This document shows, piece by piece, positions 52,801 through 60,195 of a stretch of DNA of 64,000 nucleotides. This stretch comes from Agrococcus baldri. Its GTDB lineage: Bacteria; Actinomycetota; Actinomycetes; Actinomycetales; Microbacteriaceae. The first letter of the stretch is position 1, and each line of letters opens with the position of its first letter. The notes beneath the pieces were generated by a model that saw only the letters and a program-made list of their open reading frames with translations, was not told where the DNA came from and did not search any database. The position numbers were made by a program, and so were the translations under genes. Location of the stretch: the NCBI GenBank assembly GCA_007988785.1, contig BJUU01000001.1, positions 124,001 to 188,000 on the forward strand, written 5' to 3'.

Positions 52801-54310
52801 GGATGCGAGCCTCACCCTCGCGGAACGACGAAGCGCTGATCGGCCAGGTGCCGCCCTGCATCGTCGGTCCGATGTCCTTCGGCGCGACGTCGCGCGTGGC
52901 GAATCGCACCAGACCCTGCTGCCGGATGCCGTTGATCGAGGTGAACTCACCGCCGTACAGCACGTAGTCGCCGGCCGATGCCACGCTCCAGCCGGCCTGA
53001 TCGACTCCGGAGACCGAGCCGGTCCCCCAGATCGGGTACCAGTGCAGCAGCTTCGCGGCGGGGTTGCCCGTGAAGCTGCGGTAGCCCCAGATGTCGGGCG
53101 TGATCGGGTTGCCGCTCGGCTCTGCGCCGAACGCGAGCGAGTGGTTCAGGTACCACGGGTCCAGCTGCGGGAACTCGCCGATGTTGCCGCAGTAGTGCGT
53201 GTGCGCGGCGGTGTAGAGGATGCCGTTGTGCGGCGCGACGGAGTAGGTGTCGCCGTGGCAGTCCTCCATCCAGACCATGGTGCCGTCGGCCCAGGAGGCG
53301 CGGAAGGCGCCCTCGAAGTCGTCCTGCTGCTTGTTGCCGCCGAAGTCGTAGCCGGAGCCGTAGACGCTCGTCGAGTCGGAGGCGAGCGAGTAGATCGCGG
53401 CGTTGTTGCCGCCGTTGCGCAGCACGCTGTTGATCGCCCAGGGCATGCTCGCACCGGTCTGCGCGTCGAGCGCCGCCATGCCGCGGCCGGGGCTGTCGGA
53501 GCCGTTCGTGGTCAGGAACGAGCCGGCCGCGACGACCTTCGCCCCGTCCGGCGAGACGACGACGGCGCGGGCGAGGTAGCCGCCCGTGTGCACCGGGTTG
53601 AACGGCAGCAGCGCACCGGTGGTCGCGTGCACCGCAGCCACGCCCGTGCGCGTGGTGTTGCTGATGTTCGTGTACTGACCCGCGACGTAGACGGCCGAGC
53701 TCGTCGCAGCGAGGCCGAACACCGTCGAGTTCGTGCCCGGCCGCCAGTTCGGCAGCAGCGCACCGGTCGCGGTGTTGAACGCGGCGAGCCGATAGCGCGC
53801 CTGACCGTTCACCGCGGTGAAGGCTCCGCCGATGTACAGGGTCGAGCCGTCGGGCGAGGTCGCCGCGGCCATGATGCGGCCGTTCACCTGCGGGGCGAAC
53901 GACCCGTCGAGCACGCCCGTCGTGAGGTTGTACGCCAGCAGGTTCGACCGGGGCGTCAGCTGGGTGCCGGGGTTGGCGCCCGCCGGTCGCGCGTTCGAGA
54001 ACTGGCCTCCCGCGAACACCCGGTTCCCCGCCACGGCCTGCGCGTACACGATGCCGTCGATCTGCACCGTCGGCAGGGGGTCGGAGCTCACCGGCTCGGC
54101 TCCCGCCTCCGGATCGGCGGCAGCGAGGTTCACAGCCGAGGGCGGCGACGCAGCCGGCGTCGCCGAGGCCGGCGCGGGCACCAGCTGGTAGCCCACCGCG
54201 AGCGCGATCGCGACGACGATCGCCATGCCGATCCGCCAGACGCGTGCCGACCGTGCTCCGGACATCCGGAATCCGAGTGCTGGTTGTGGTGCCACAGTGG
54301 TGCTCCCCAT
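49736..54310 (-). CDS. Large secreted multidomain surface protein (beta-propeller, Fn3, two LamG, PKD repeats)
   Basis: A 1524-residue exported protein. A signal segment of hydrophobic residues lies around 29-50. The region about 60-470 contains repeated blades such as GxYDAQ/NTATGALLP and VYVAGQYTN, typical of a DUF5122-like beta-propeller. One fibronectin-type-3 unit follows (about 485-580), then two laminin-G/concanavalin-like units (about 590-805 and 820-1065) and three PKD repeats (about 1080-1325, each with YAWxFGDG). The C-terminal 195-residue domain has no obvious match. No LPXTG sorting signal or C-terminal anchor helix is visible, so it is probably secreted or held by sugar binding. 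It may bind or shape the polysaccharide. Confidence 0.88.
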   Translation of the reverse strand: MGSTTVAPQPALGFRMSGARSARVWRIGMAIVVAIALAVGYQLVPAPASATPAASPPSAVNLAAADPEAGAEPVSSDPLPTVQIDGIVYAQAVAGNRVFAGGQFSNARPAGANPGTQLTPRSNLLAYNLTTGVLDGSFAPQVNGRIMAAATSPDGSTLYIGGAFTAVNGQARYRLAAFNTATGALLPNWRPGTNSTVFGLAATSSAVYVAGQYTNISNTTRTGVAAVHATTGALLPFNPVHTGGYLARAVVVSPDGAKVVAAGSFLTTNGSDSPGRGMAALDAQTGASMPWAINSVLRNGGNNAAIYSLASDSTSVYGSGYDFGGNKQQDDFEGAFRASWADGTMVWMEDCHGDTYSVAPHNGILYTAAHTHYCGNIGEFPQLDPWYLNHSLAFGAEPSGNPITPDIWGYRSFTGNPAAKLLHWYPIWGTGSVSGVDQAGWSVASAGDYVLYGGEFTSINGIRQQGLVRFATRDVAPKDIGPTMQGGTWPISASSFREGEARIRWEANYDADSAELTYEVFRQGVNAPLATQTATSTYWERPQLRYADETVESGQTYNYRVRVSDADGNSTQSDWTPVTIAEPGSTPAYSLSVLDDDPLHYWPLGEPSGSAGIDWGGGNDLTVTGASRTTQGQATDGSTDATSFSGSSGSYASTRTAESGMGEYSIEAWFRTTSSQGGKIVGFGDRATGSSSSYDRHIYLSGNGTVTFGNYPGEVRVVQSGSGYNDGQWHHVAGTLGPDGMTLWVDGVRIGTRADTTSAQSYSGYWRVGGDNLGSWPNVNAQYLNGTIADVAVYDRALDRAEIDGHIVASGRASTMPAAPADAYGASVFDLEPTLYWRLGEASGSTAQDSGPDSLNGTYSRAGSSQFQYGQSGALSGVANSAVGFQSSRNIFGTWNNRQVVVSARSMPSPTQFSVETWFRTTSSRGGKLIGFGTSSSNATNASSQYDRHVMMTPSGQLQFGVWNGSAQVLETDAAYNDGAWHHVVGQQSASGMQLYVDGQLVRSNSVSTADPYTGYWRLAGDTTWVGDPFWVGSLDETAVYPRPLTGDEVRQHFELATEGVANQAPTAAFTADVTDLSVDLDASDSSDPEGAIASYAWEFGDGETGTGATTTHQYEGSGTFTVRLTVTDAQGVTATTTQDVTVQGPNDAPVAALTATVDGMSVDVDGSASEDPDGSIDAYAWDFGDGGSASGATATHEYDAGGTYEIELTVTDDRGATAVATETVTIVAPNQAPTAAFTTVEDDMTVSFDASGSDDPDGSIASYAWAFGDGTTGTGATTSRTYTTEGDYEVTLTVTDDEGATHSTAQTVTAGAPVPAGAVAFDSFTRSATGSWGTPDVGPAWTTLYGNGAFSVAGGEGAIALSATHTREARMSAVSGTSNLVDVTLSSDQASAGGTMSVDVIARQVGSSTYSARVRLEPNGLIRVYLLRDQTILPGGNVLLPQTYTAGADLHVRVEATGTSPTTVRAAVWLDGSPEPSAWLASSTDSAAAMQTAGFVGIKAYLSGASTNPTQVLRFDDWSVTQD

Positions 54311-54441
54311 CGACAGCCCGCTGCATCGCGGGCATCCGACCGCACGTGATCACGCGGTCTGGGGTCACTGTAGGTGTCGGCTCACCTGATCGCCCGCAGT
54401 TTACAGACAGTGTTTTCTTCAGGTTTCCACAGCAGGCGCGG

Positions 54442-54972
54442 TCAGCGCCAGCCGGTCACGCGACCGACGACGGCAGCCGGATTGCCCGCGACCACCGTGC
54501 CGGGCGGCACGTCCTTGGTCACGACCGCGCCGGCGGCGACGATCGCGCCGTCACCGACCACGACACCCTTGAGCAGCACGGCGCGCGCGCCGATGAGCGC
54601 GTGCTCACCGATCACGATCTCAGCGGACCGACGGTGGCGCCGCCCGTCGGCGAAGGTGAGGTCGTGGAAGTCCGTGTCCATGATCTCCACGTCCCACGAC
54701 AGCTCTGACCGCGCGCCGATCGTGAGGCCCGCCTCGACGTTCACCGTGTTGCGGATGCCGATGACCGCAGCGGTCCCGAGGCTGAGCGTGGCGCCCGGAC
54801 CGACGTAGACCCGAGCGTGCTCCCGGATGAGGGAGCCCGAGGCGAGCCGGTACTGCCCGTCGCCCGTCAGCCGCACGCCACGCTGGATCCTCGTCCCGGG
54901 ATGGCCCAGCGCGCGTCCGCGGAGGAGTGCGGCGAGCCGCCGCAGCCGAGCCTTGGCGCGCCGCCCGTTCAC
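54442..54972 (-). CDS. Hexapeptide-repeat O-acyltransferase (left-handed beta-helix)
   Basis: A 176-residue trimeric acyltransferase of the WcaF/MaaT/VatD superfamily. Residues 50-165 carry hexapeptide repeats such as VYVGPGATLSLG, VIGIRNTVNVEAGL, VIGEHALIGARAVLLKGVVVGD and GAIVAAGAVVTKDVPPGTVVAGNPA. It probably O-acetylates the glycan or its nucleotide-sugar precursor. It overlaps the upstream gene's stop (ATGA) and lies 131 bp before the surface-protein gene. Confidence 0.88.
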   Translation of the reverse strand: MNGRRAKARLRRLAALLRGRALGHPGTRIQRGVRLTGDGQYRLASGSLIREHARVYVGPGATLSLGTAAVIGIRNTVNVEAGLTIGARSELSWDVEIMDTDFHDLTFADGRRHRRSAEIVIGEHALIGARAVLLKGVVVGDGAIVAAGAVVTKDVPPGTVVAGNPAAVVGRVTGWR

Positions 54973-55643
54973 CGGAGGTCGCCGCGGAACGTGATCGTCG
55001 GCTGGCCGGGGACCACGTCGACGCCCACGAGCGTGTCGGCCAGCTCGACGTCGCCGGACTCGAAGAGGTACACGCCCCGAGCCGATTCCCCCGGCGCGAT
55101 GCTGCCGCCGAAGGGACTGCCGCCGGGCTGCATGAGCGAGTTGCCGGGCGTCCGCGCGTCTCCGAAGTAGGCGTTCACGACGATCAGGCCCGCGTCGATC
55201 GGCTCGTCCGTGCCGTTGCGCACGTCGACGGTCAGGCGAATCGCGGGCCCGGCGATCTCACCCGGCGCGATCGCTTCGCCCTGCACACGCTCGATCCGTG
55301 CCAGCTCGACCTCGACGCCCTCCTGCTCGGCGACCTCCTCGGGCTCGACCGGCGCCGCCTCGGGGGCGATCGGAGCGTCGGATGCCGGCGGCGCGGCGGT
55401 CGGCACGGCCGGGGGCGGGGTGGCCGCAGGCGCTGCGGACGGGGCCGGAGCCTGCGACGACGTCGGCGCCGGGTCCGAGGCTGCCGGCGCAGTCGCCGCA
55501 GGCGTGGGGCTCACGGAGGAACCGGCCCGCGGTGCCCCGGCACCGGTCGCGACGGCCGCCCAGATGACGCCGACGAAGATGACGACGGCCGCGACGATCG
55601 CCACGATCACCCATCGGCGCTGCGCAGAAGCCCGCTCGACCAT
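54969..55643 (-). CDS. Single-pass membrane protein with Ala/Pro-rich linker and C-terminal beta domain
   Basis: A 224-residue protein with a transmembrane helix at about 12-35. An extracellular linker rich in Ala, Pro, Ser and Thr (about 38-110) leads to a C-terminal domain of about 110 residues, which reads like the immunoglobulin-like DUF4352 group (a VELARIERVQGEAIAPGEIAGPAIRLTVDVRN opening and a VYLFESGDVELADTLVGVDVVPGQP ending). Function is unknown. It is in the operon order glycosyltransferase - this gene - acyltransferase - surface protein, suggesting a role in assembling or anchoring the surface layer. Confidence 0.65.
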   Translation of the reverse strand: MVERASAQRRWVIVAIVAAVVIFVGVIWAAVATGAGAPRAGSSVSPTPAATAPAASDPAPTSSQAPAPSAAPAATPPPAVPTAAPPASDAPIAPEAAPVEPEEVAEQEGVEVELARIERVQGEAIAPGEIAGPAIRLTVDVRNGTDEPIDAGLIVVNAYFGDARTPGNSLMQPGGSPFGGSIAPGESARGVYLFESGDVELADTLVGVDVVPGQPTITFRGDLR

Positions 55644-55672
55644 GGAAGGCTCCCCTCGACCGTGTCGGCAGT

Positions 55673-56593
55673 CTACGTCCGCTGCTCGGCGCGTGGACTC
55701 AAGGCTTCCTCAGCGATCCGACGGCCGTCGCGGAGACCGCGCCAGAGCGCTCGCAGCGGCGGGACGGGGCGGAGCAGCTGGCGCCGTCCGCCGCGCAGGA
55801 TGATGCGCCACGCCGCCTGGAGCGCTCGACGCTGCCACCGGCGCACGCCCTCGTCATCGAGGTGGCCGGCCGCGAAGCGCATGCGGTTGCGGATGTTCCA
55901 GTAGTAGTAGAGCTCGGACTTCGCCTCGTCCCGCTGACCCGACTCCTTGTGGGTGCCGCCCTCGTCGTGCATCGCGACGGCATCCTCGACCACCAGCAGG
56001 CTGCCGCCGCGCTCCACGACCCGGCGGGAGAAGTCGACGTCCTCCCAGTACAGGAAGTAGGCGTCGTCGAACCCGCCGCTCAGCTCCCACACCTCCCGGG
56101 TGATCCACAGGCAGGCGCCGGACAGCCACGGGACGGGCCGACCGGCTGGGAACTCGTGGCGCCGGCGCGGATGACGGATCTCGCCATCGACGAGATCGAT
56201 GTCGAGGCCCGAGAACCACACGCGACCCGAGGGGCTCCGCACGATCGGCGACCGCAGGGTGCGCTCGTCGCCCGCTGCGGCGAGCGCCTGGAAGGCTGCG
56301 CGGTCGATGCGCGCATCCGGGTTCAGCACCAGCATCGCCTCTGCGCCGTGCTCGAGGGCATGCGCGACGCCCGCGTTCACGCCGCCCCCGAACCCGGTGT
56401 TGCGCTCGAGCGCGACGAGGTCCCAGCCCATCCGCTCGGTGAGTGCCGTGACCGCGCGGAGCTCGTCATCGCTGCTGCGGTTGTCCACCACGACGATGCG
56501 CGCCTCCGGCACCTGCCGAGCCGTCTCGGCCAGATGCTGCGCGAGCAGCGCGCTCGAGCCGTAGCTCACCACGACGATCGCGGCCTCCCGCAT
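55673..56593 (-). CDS. Family-2 glycosyltransferase, rhamnosyltransferase-like
   Basis: A 306-residue GT-A enzyme. It begins AAIVVVSYGSSALLAQHL and has VVVDNRSSDD, LERNTGFGGGVNAGVAHAL and LVLNPDARIDRAAF, the sequence run of WbbL-like rhamnosyltransferases. SGACLWITREVWELSGGFDDAYFLYWEDVDFSRRV gives the acceptor/metal region with the ED pair. It is the first gene of a four-gene minus-strand operon. GGAGG lies at the right distance before the start. Confidence 0.9.
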   Translation of the reverse strand: MREAAIVVVSYGSSALLAQHLAETARQVPEARIVVVDNRSSDDELRAVTALTERMGWDLVALERNTGFGGGVNAGVAHALEHGAEAMLVLNPDARIDRAAFQALAAAGDERTLRSPIVRSPSGRVWFSGLDIDLVDGEIRHPRRRHEFPAGRPVPWLSGACLWITREVWELSGGFDDAYFLYWEDVDFSRRVVERGGSLLVVEDAVAMHDEGGTHKESGQRDEAKSELYYYWNIRNRMRFAAGHLDDEGVRRWQRRALQAAWRIILRGGRRQLLRPVPPLRALWRGLRDGRRIAEEALSPRAEQRT

Positions 56594-56613
56594 GCACCCT
56601 CCTCGGTCGTGGG

Positions 56614-56620
56614 TAGTGTA
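56614..56620. promoter_or_regulatory. Overlapping divergent -10 elements
   Basis: The plus strand reads TAGTGT at 56614-56619 and the minus strand reads TACACT over 56615-56620, sharing all but one base. Each is about 21-22 nt from its gene start, with a normal Shine-Dalgarno site in between. Both divergent operons of the glycan locus may be controlled by one competing polymerase site. Confidence 0.5.
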
Positions 56621-56640
56621 AGCCGCGAGCTGGAGGTCGC

Positions 56641-57708
56641 ATGCGGGTGCTCTTCGACGGCTACTGGTGGGCCGACGGCCCGACAGCGAACCGGACGGTG
56701 CAGCGCGAGATCGTGCTCGCGTGGCGACGGGCCTTCCCCGACGATGCGCTGGCGATCGCCCTGCGTCGCGACGTCGACGCGGGTGAGGTGCCCGCCGGGG
56801 TGCGCGCCACGCGCACGAGGCTGTGGCCGCACGGCCTGTCGAACCTCCTCGAGCTGGGCGGGCACGGCGCCGATGTCGTGATCGCGCACAACTACGCGCC
56901 GCTGCGGGGCGCGAGCGCCGTCTTCGTGCACGATGCGATGTTCATCGATCACCCCGAGTGGTTCAGCGCGAAGGAGCGCGCGTACTTCGCCGGCATGCTG
57001 CCCAGTGCCCGCCGCGCTCGCGTGGTCGCGACCTCGACCGCCACTGAGGCCGCGCGCATCGAGCGCCTCGCCCCGCACCTCGCCCCGGTCGCCGCGATCG
57101 GCCTCGGCCCGACGCCCGCCATCGTCGACGCGCAGCCCGTGCGGCCGGCGATCGTCGCCGACGTGCCGTCGTTCGCCCTCACCGTCGGGCGCCTCAACGT
57201 GCGCAAGAACCTCGCCGCCGTCCTCCAGGCCGCTGGGGCGAGCGATCGGATCGGCGCCGACGCGCCACTGATCGTGGTCGGCTCGAGCGCGCACTCCGGC
57301 GTGAGCGGGAACCTCGAGCGGGCACTCGAGGCGCTCCCCGACCCGCGCGCCGTGCGCATCGCCGGGCGGCTCACCGATGCCGAGCTCGCCTGGCTGTACC
57401 GGCACACGAGCCTCGCGGTCAGCCTCTCGCTCGACGAGGGGTTCGGCCTGCCGCCGCTCGAGGCGCTCGCGCTCGGCGCCCCGGTGCTGGTGAGCGACAT
57501 CCCCGTCCACCGGGAGACGATGGGCGACGCGGCGGGATTCGTGCACCCGGATGCCTCCCCGGCAGTCCTGGGAGCGGCGGTGGATGCACGCTGGGACGCA
57601 CGACCGTCACCGGAGTCGCGGGGCCTCGCGATGAGGCGCTGGGACTGGGACCAGGTGGTGCGCGACCTGCGGAAATCTTGCGTCAACGCAGGGATACCCC
57701 AATCGTAA
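56641..57708 (+). CDS. Glycosyltransferase (GT4/family-1-like)
   Basis: A 355-residue GT-B enzyme. Supporting parts are the N-terminal MRVLFDGYWWADGPTANRTV, VIAHNYAPLRGASAVFVHDAMF, the nucleotide-binding VGRLNVRKNLAAVLQA near residue 180 and the donor-contact SLDEGFGLPPLEALALGAPVLVSDIPVH near 263-290, with the E-x7-E pair. It is the first gene of the plus-strand half of the locus. The final gene-to-gene gap is 41 bp. Confidence 0.9.
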   Translation: MRVLFDGYWWADGPTANRTVQREIVLAWRRAFPDDALAIALRRDVDAGEVPAGVRATRTRLWPHGLSNLLELGGHGADVVIAHNYAPLRGASAVFVHDAMFIDHPEWFSAKERAYFAGMLPSARRARVVATSTATEAARIERLAPHLAPVAAIGLGPTPAIVDAQPVRPAIVADVPSFALTVGRLNVRKNLAAVLQAAGASDRIGADAPLIVVGSSAHSGVSGNLERALEALPDPRAVRIAGRLTDAELAWLYRHTSLAVSLSLDEGFGLPPLEALALGAPVLVSDIPVHRETMGDAAGFVHPDASPAVLGAAVDARWDARPSPESRGLAMRRWDWDQVVRDLRKSCVNAGIPQS

Positions 57709-57749
57709 CAGTGTGATTGAATCCTTCTCAACCGGGGAGGCGTCACACT

Positions 57750-58490
57750 ATGACCGGCATCAGCGAGGCCATGACTCAGCTGCGCACCGCGCAGAAGTCG
57801 TCGCGAGGGGCACCCGCCTACTCACGATTCGTGAACCGACCGCTGGGGCGTCCGCTCGCGGCGACCGCGGCCGCATTCGGCATGACGCCGAGCCAGGTCA
57901 CGCTCGTGAGCGGTGCATGCACGTTCTCCGGGATCGCCGCGATCGCGCTGCTGCCGATCGGCTGGTGGTCGTCTGTGATCATCACCGCGCTGCTCGTGCT
58001 CGGCTACGCGCTCGACTCGGCCGACGGCCAGCTCGCGCGTCTCACGGGAGCGTTCTCGCACTCGGGCGAGTGGCTCGACCACCTGTTCGACGCGGCGAAG
58101 GCAGTGACCATCCACCTCGCCGTCCTCCTCGCATGGCTGCGCTACCCGGATCTCGACCCGCGGCTGCTCGTGGTCCCCGCGGTGTTCGCTGCGGTCGCCA
58201 GCACCTTCTTCTTCGGCGTCGTGGCGGTCGATCTCCTGCGCCGCATCCACCGCTTGGAGCACCCCGACCGGCCGATCGCAGAGCCCGCGGGACGATCCAC
58301 CTCCGTCGTCTACTCGCTGCTCGTCGCCCCGGCCGACTACGGCCTGCTCTGCCTCCTCTTCCTGGTGCTGTCCGTGCCCTGGGTGTTCGTGCCGGCCTAC
58401 ACCGGGCTCGCGCTGGTGAACGCCCTGCTGCTGCTGGCATCGGCGGTGCGCTGGCACCGGTCGCTGCGAGCGCTGGAGCAGCGGCGATGA
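57750..58490 (+). CDS. CDP-alcohol phosphatidyltransferase family membrane protein
   Basis: A 246-residue integral membrane enzyme. The diagnostic CDP-OH-P motif D-x2-DG-x2-AR-x8-G-x3-D-x3-D is complete at residues 89-114. About six helices surround it. The family transfers an alcohol phosphate from a CDP-activated donor, as in phospholipid or CDP-glycerol/CDP-inositol chemistry. GGGAGG precedes the ATG. The location inside a glycan locus with a CTP nucleotidyltransferase gene at the end suggests that the two make and use a CDP-polyol for the glycan or its lipid carrier. That link is inference. Confidence 0.9.
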   Translation: MTGISEAMTQLRTAQKSSRGAPAYSRFVNRPLGRPLAATAAAFGMTPSQVTLVSGACTFSGIAAIALLPIGWWSSVIITALLVLGYALDSADGQLARLTGAFSHSGEWLDHLFDAAKAVTIHLAVLLAWLRYPDLDPRLLVVPAVFAAVASTFFFGVVAVDLLRRIHRLEHPDRPIAEPAGRSTSVVYSLLVAPADYGLLCLLFLVLSVPWVFVPAYTGLALVNALLLLASAVRWHRSLRALEQRR

Positions 58491-59164
58491 TGCCGCGATT
58501 CGCAGGCCTGTCCGATGCCGACGCCCAGGCGGCCGCATCCGGAGCGGCGCTGCGGGCCGGCACGATGCTCGCTCGGGGCTTCCTGCGCAAGGCCGCCTTC
58601 GGGACCTCCGGCGGGATGCTCTTCCTCGGTCGCGGCGTGCGCCTCTCGGGCCTCCGCCATGTGCATCACACGGGCAGGCTCGTCATCGAGGACGGCGCAG
58701 AGCTGCAGGGCCTGACGTCCGGCGGCGTCCACCTCGGCGCCGACGTCTCGCTCGGTGCCAGGAGCGCCGTCCGGCCGTCGAGCTACTACGGCGGTGCGGT
58801 CGGCGAGCGCCTGCGCATCGGGGACCGATCCAGCATCGCCACCGGCTGCTTCATCGGCTGCTCGGGAGCCATCGACATCGGCGCAGATGTGATGCTCGGG
58901 CCCGGCGTGCAGCTGCACGCCGAGAACCACCGATTCGCCGATCCGGCTGCGCCGATCAAGGCACAGGGCGTGGAGCGCCTCGGCATCGTCATCGAGGACG
59001 ACTGCTGGATCGGCGCCGGATCGATCATCACCGCCGGCGTGCGCATCGGCCACGGAAGCGTGATCGGGGCGGGCAGCGTCGTCACCCGCGACGTGCCCCC
59101 GGACTCGATCGCGGCAGGATCGCCAGCACGCGTCCTCCGGAGCAGGACGGGGGTGCGGCCGTGA
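58487..59164 (+). CDS. Hexapeptide-repeat acyltransferase (second)
   Basis: A 225-residue protein that begins in the ATGA overlap with the previous gene. The N-terminal 65 residues are helical, then hexapeptide coils follow: VIEDGAELQG, VHLGADVSLGARSAV, LRIGDRSSIATGCFIGC, IDIGADVMLGPGVQLHAENH and IVIEDDCWIGAGSIITAGVRIGHGSVIGAGSVVTRDVPP. The histidine in HAENHRF fits the catalytic base of sugar O-acetyltransferases. It probably modifies the same glycan. Confidence 0.88.
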   Translation: MMPRFAGLSDADAQAAASGAALRAGTMLARGFLRKAAFGTSGGMLFLGRGVRLSGLRHVHHTGRLVIEDGAELQGLTSGGVHLGADVSLGARSAVRPSSYYGGAVGERLRIGDRSSIATGCFIGCSGAIDIGADVMLGPGVQLHAENHRFADPAAPIKAQGVERLGIVIEDDCWIGAGSIITAGVRIGHGSVIGAGSVVTRDVPPDSIAAGSPARVLRSRTGVRP

Positions 59165-60195
59165 GCGCCACTGCCTCGGGCGGCCCGATCCGGGTCATGC
59201 AGTCCTTCCGTGCCCCGCGCGCGACGACGAATCCGTACATCACGATGCTCGACAACGCGCTGGGCGAGTCGCACGAGGTCGTGCATCTTCGCTTCGACTG
59301 GCGCGGCGCGCTCGTCGGGCGCTACGACGTCTTCCACTGGCACTGGCCGGAGGGCAAGCTGCACGGCTCGACCTGGTGGAGGACCGCCGGGAAGTGCGCG
59401 CTGACGGCTGCGCTCTGGCTGCGGCTGCGGCTCTCGCGCCGCATCGCCGTCGTGCGCACGGTGCACAACGTCGAGCTGCCGGACGACGGGCGGATGCGCA
59501 CCGCGCTCCTCGCTCGCATCGAGCGCGATGCCGATCTGCTGATCGTGCTCAACTCCGCGACCAGGGTCGGTGACCGACCCAGCGCCCTGATCCCGCACGG
59601 CCACTACCGCGACTGGTATGCGGCGCAGCCGCGGGCCGATCGCGTGCGCGGACGCATCGGCGCCTTCGGCGGCGTCCGCCGCTACAAGAACGTCAGCGTG
59701 CTGGTCGACGCGTATGCGGATGCCGCCCGGCGCCGCCCCGAGCTCAGCCTCGAGATCGGCGGGAGGCCTTCCACTCCCGAGCTCGGCCGGAACCTCGAGC
59801 AGCGGGCCCAGCAGCTGCCCAACGTCGACCTGCAGCTGCGCTTCCTCCCCGACGGCGAGCTCGTGCGACTCGCGACCCAGTCAGAGCTCGTCGTGCTCGC
59901 GTACCGCTTCATGCACAACTCGGGCAGCGTGCTCGCCGCGCTGTCGCTCGACCGACCGGTGCTCGTGCCGCGCAATCCCGTCAACGAGGCGCTCGCCCGC
60001 GAGGTGGGCGAACGATGGGTGCACATGTACGACGGGGAGCTGCACGGCGATCAGCTGCTCGCGGCGCTCTCGGTCGTCGCGGAGATCCCAGAGGGTTCCC
60101 AGCCCGATCTGCGTCGTCGCGACTGGCAGCGCGCCGCCGCAGACCATGCCGCCGCGTACCGGCGAGCCCTCACCGTCAAGCGGGGGCGGGCGTGA
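59161..60195 (+). CDS. Glycosyltransferase (GumK/beta-mannosyltransferase-like GT-B)
   Basis: A 344-residue enzyme starting at GTG in a GTGA overlap. The YDVFHWHWPEGKLHGS segment near residues 57-72 is characteristic of the GT70/GT4-like enzymes that use mannose or glucuronic-acid donors. Later parts are VRTVHNVELPDDG, GAFGGVRRYKNVSVLVDAY and SGSVLAALSLDRPVLVPRNPVNEALA. The sugar is uncertain. Confidence 0.84.
   Translation: MSATASGGPIRVMQSFRAPRATTNPYITMLDNALGESHEVVHLRFDWRGALVGRYDVFHWHWPEGKLHGSTWWRTAGKCALTAALWLRLRLSRRIAVVRTVHNVELPDDGRMRTALLARIERDADLLIVLNSATRVGDRPSALIPHGHYRDWYAAQPRADRVRGRIGAFGGVRRYKNVSVLVDAYADAARRRPELSLEIGGRPSTPELGRNLEQRAQQLPNVDLQLRFLPDGELVRLATQSELVVLAYRFMHNSGSVLAALSLDRPVLVPRNPVNEALAREVGERWVHMYDGELHGDQLLAALSVVAEIPEGSQPDLRRRDWQRAAADHAAAYRRALTVKRGRA

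Noticed and set aside
49955..54349. A 1464-codon open frame opposite the LamG/PKD protein
   Set aside because: Composition is Arg/Val/Gly-rich and contains no known domain, while the other strand shows clear LamG and PKD units.
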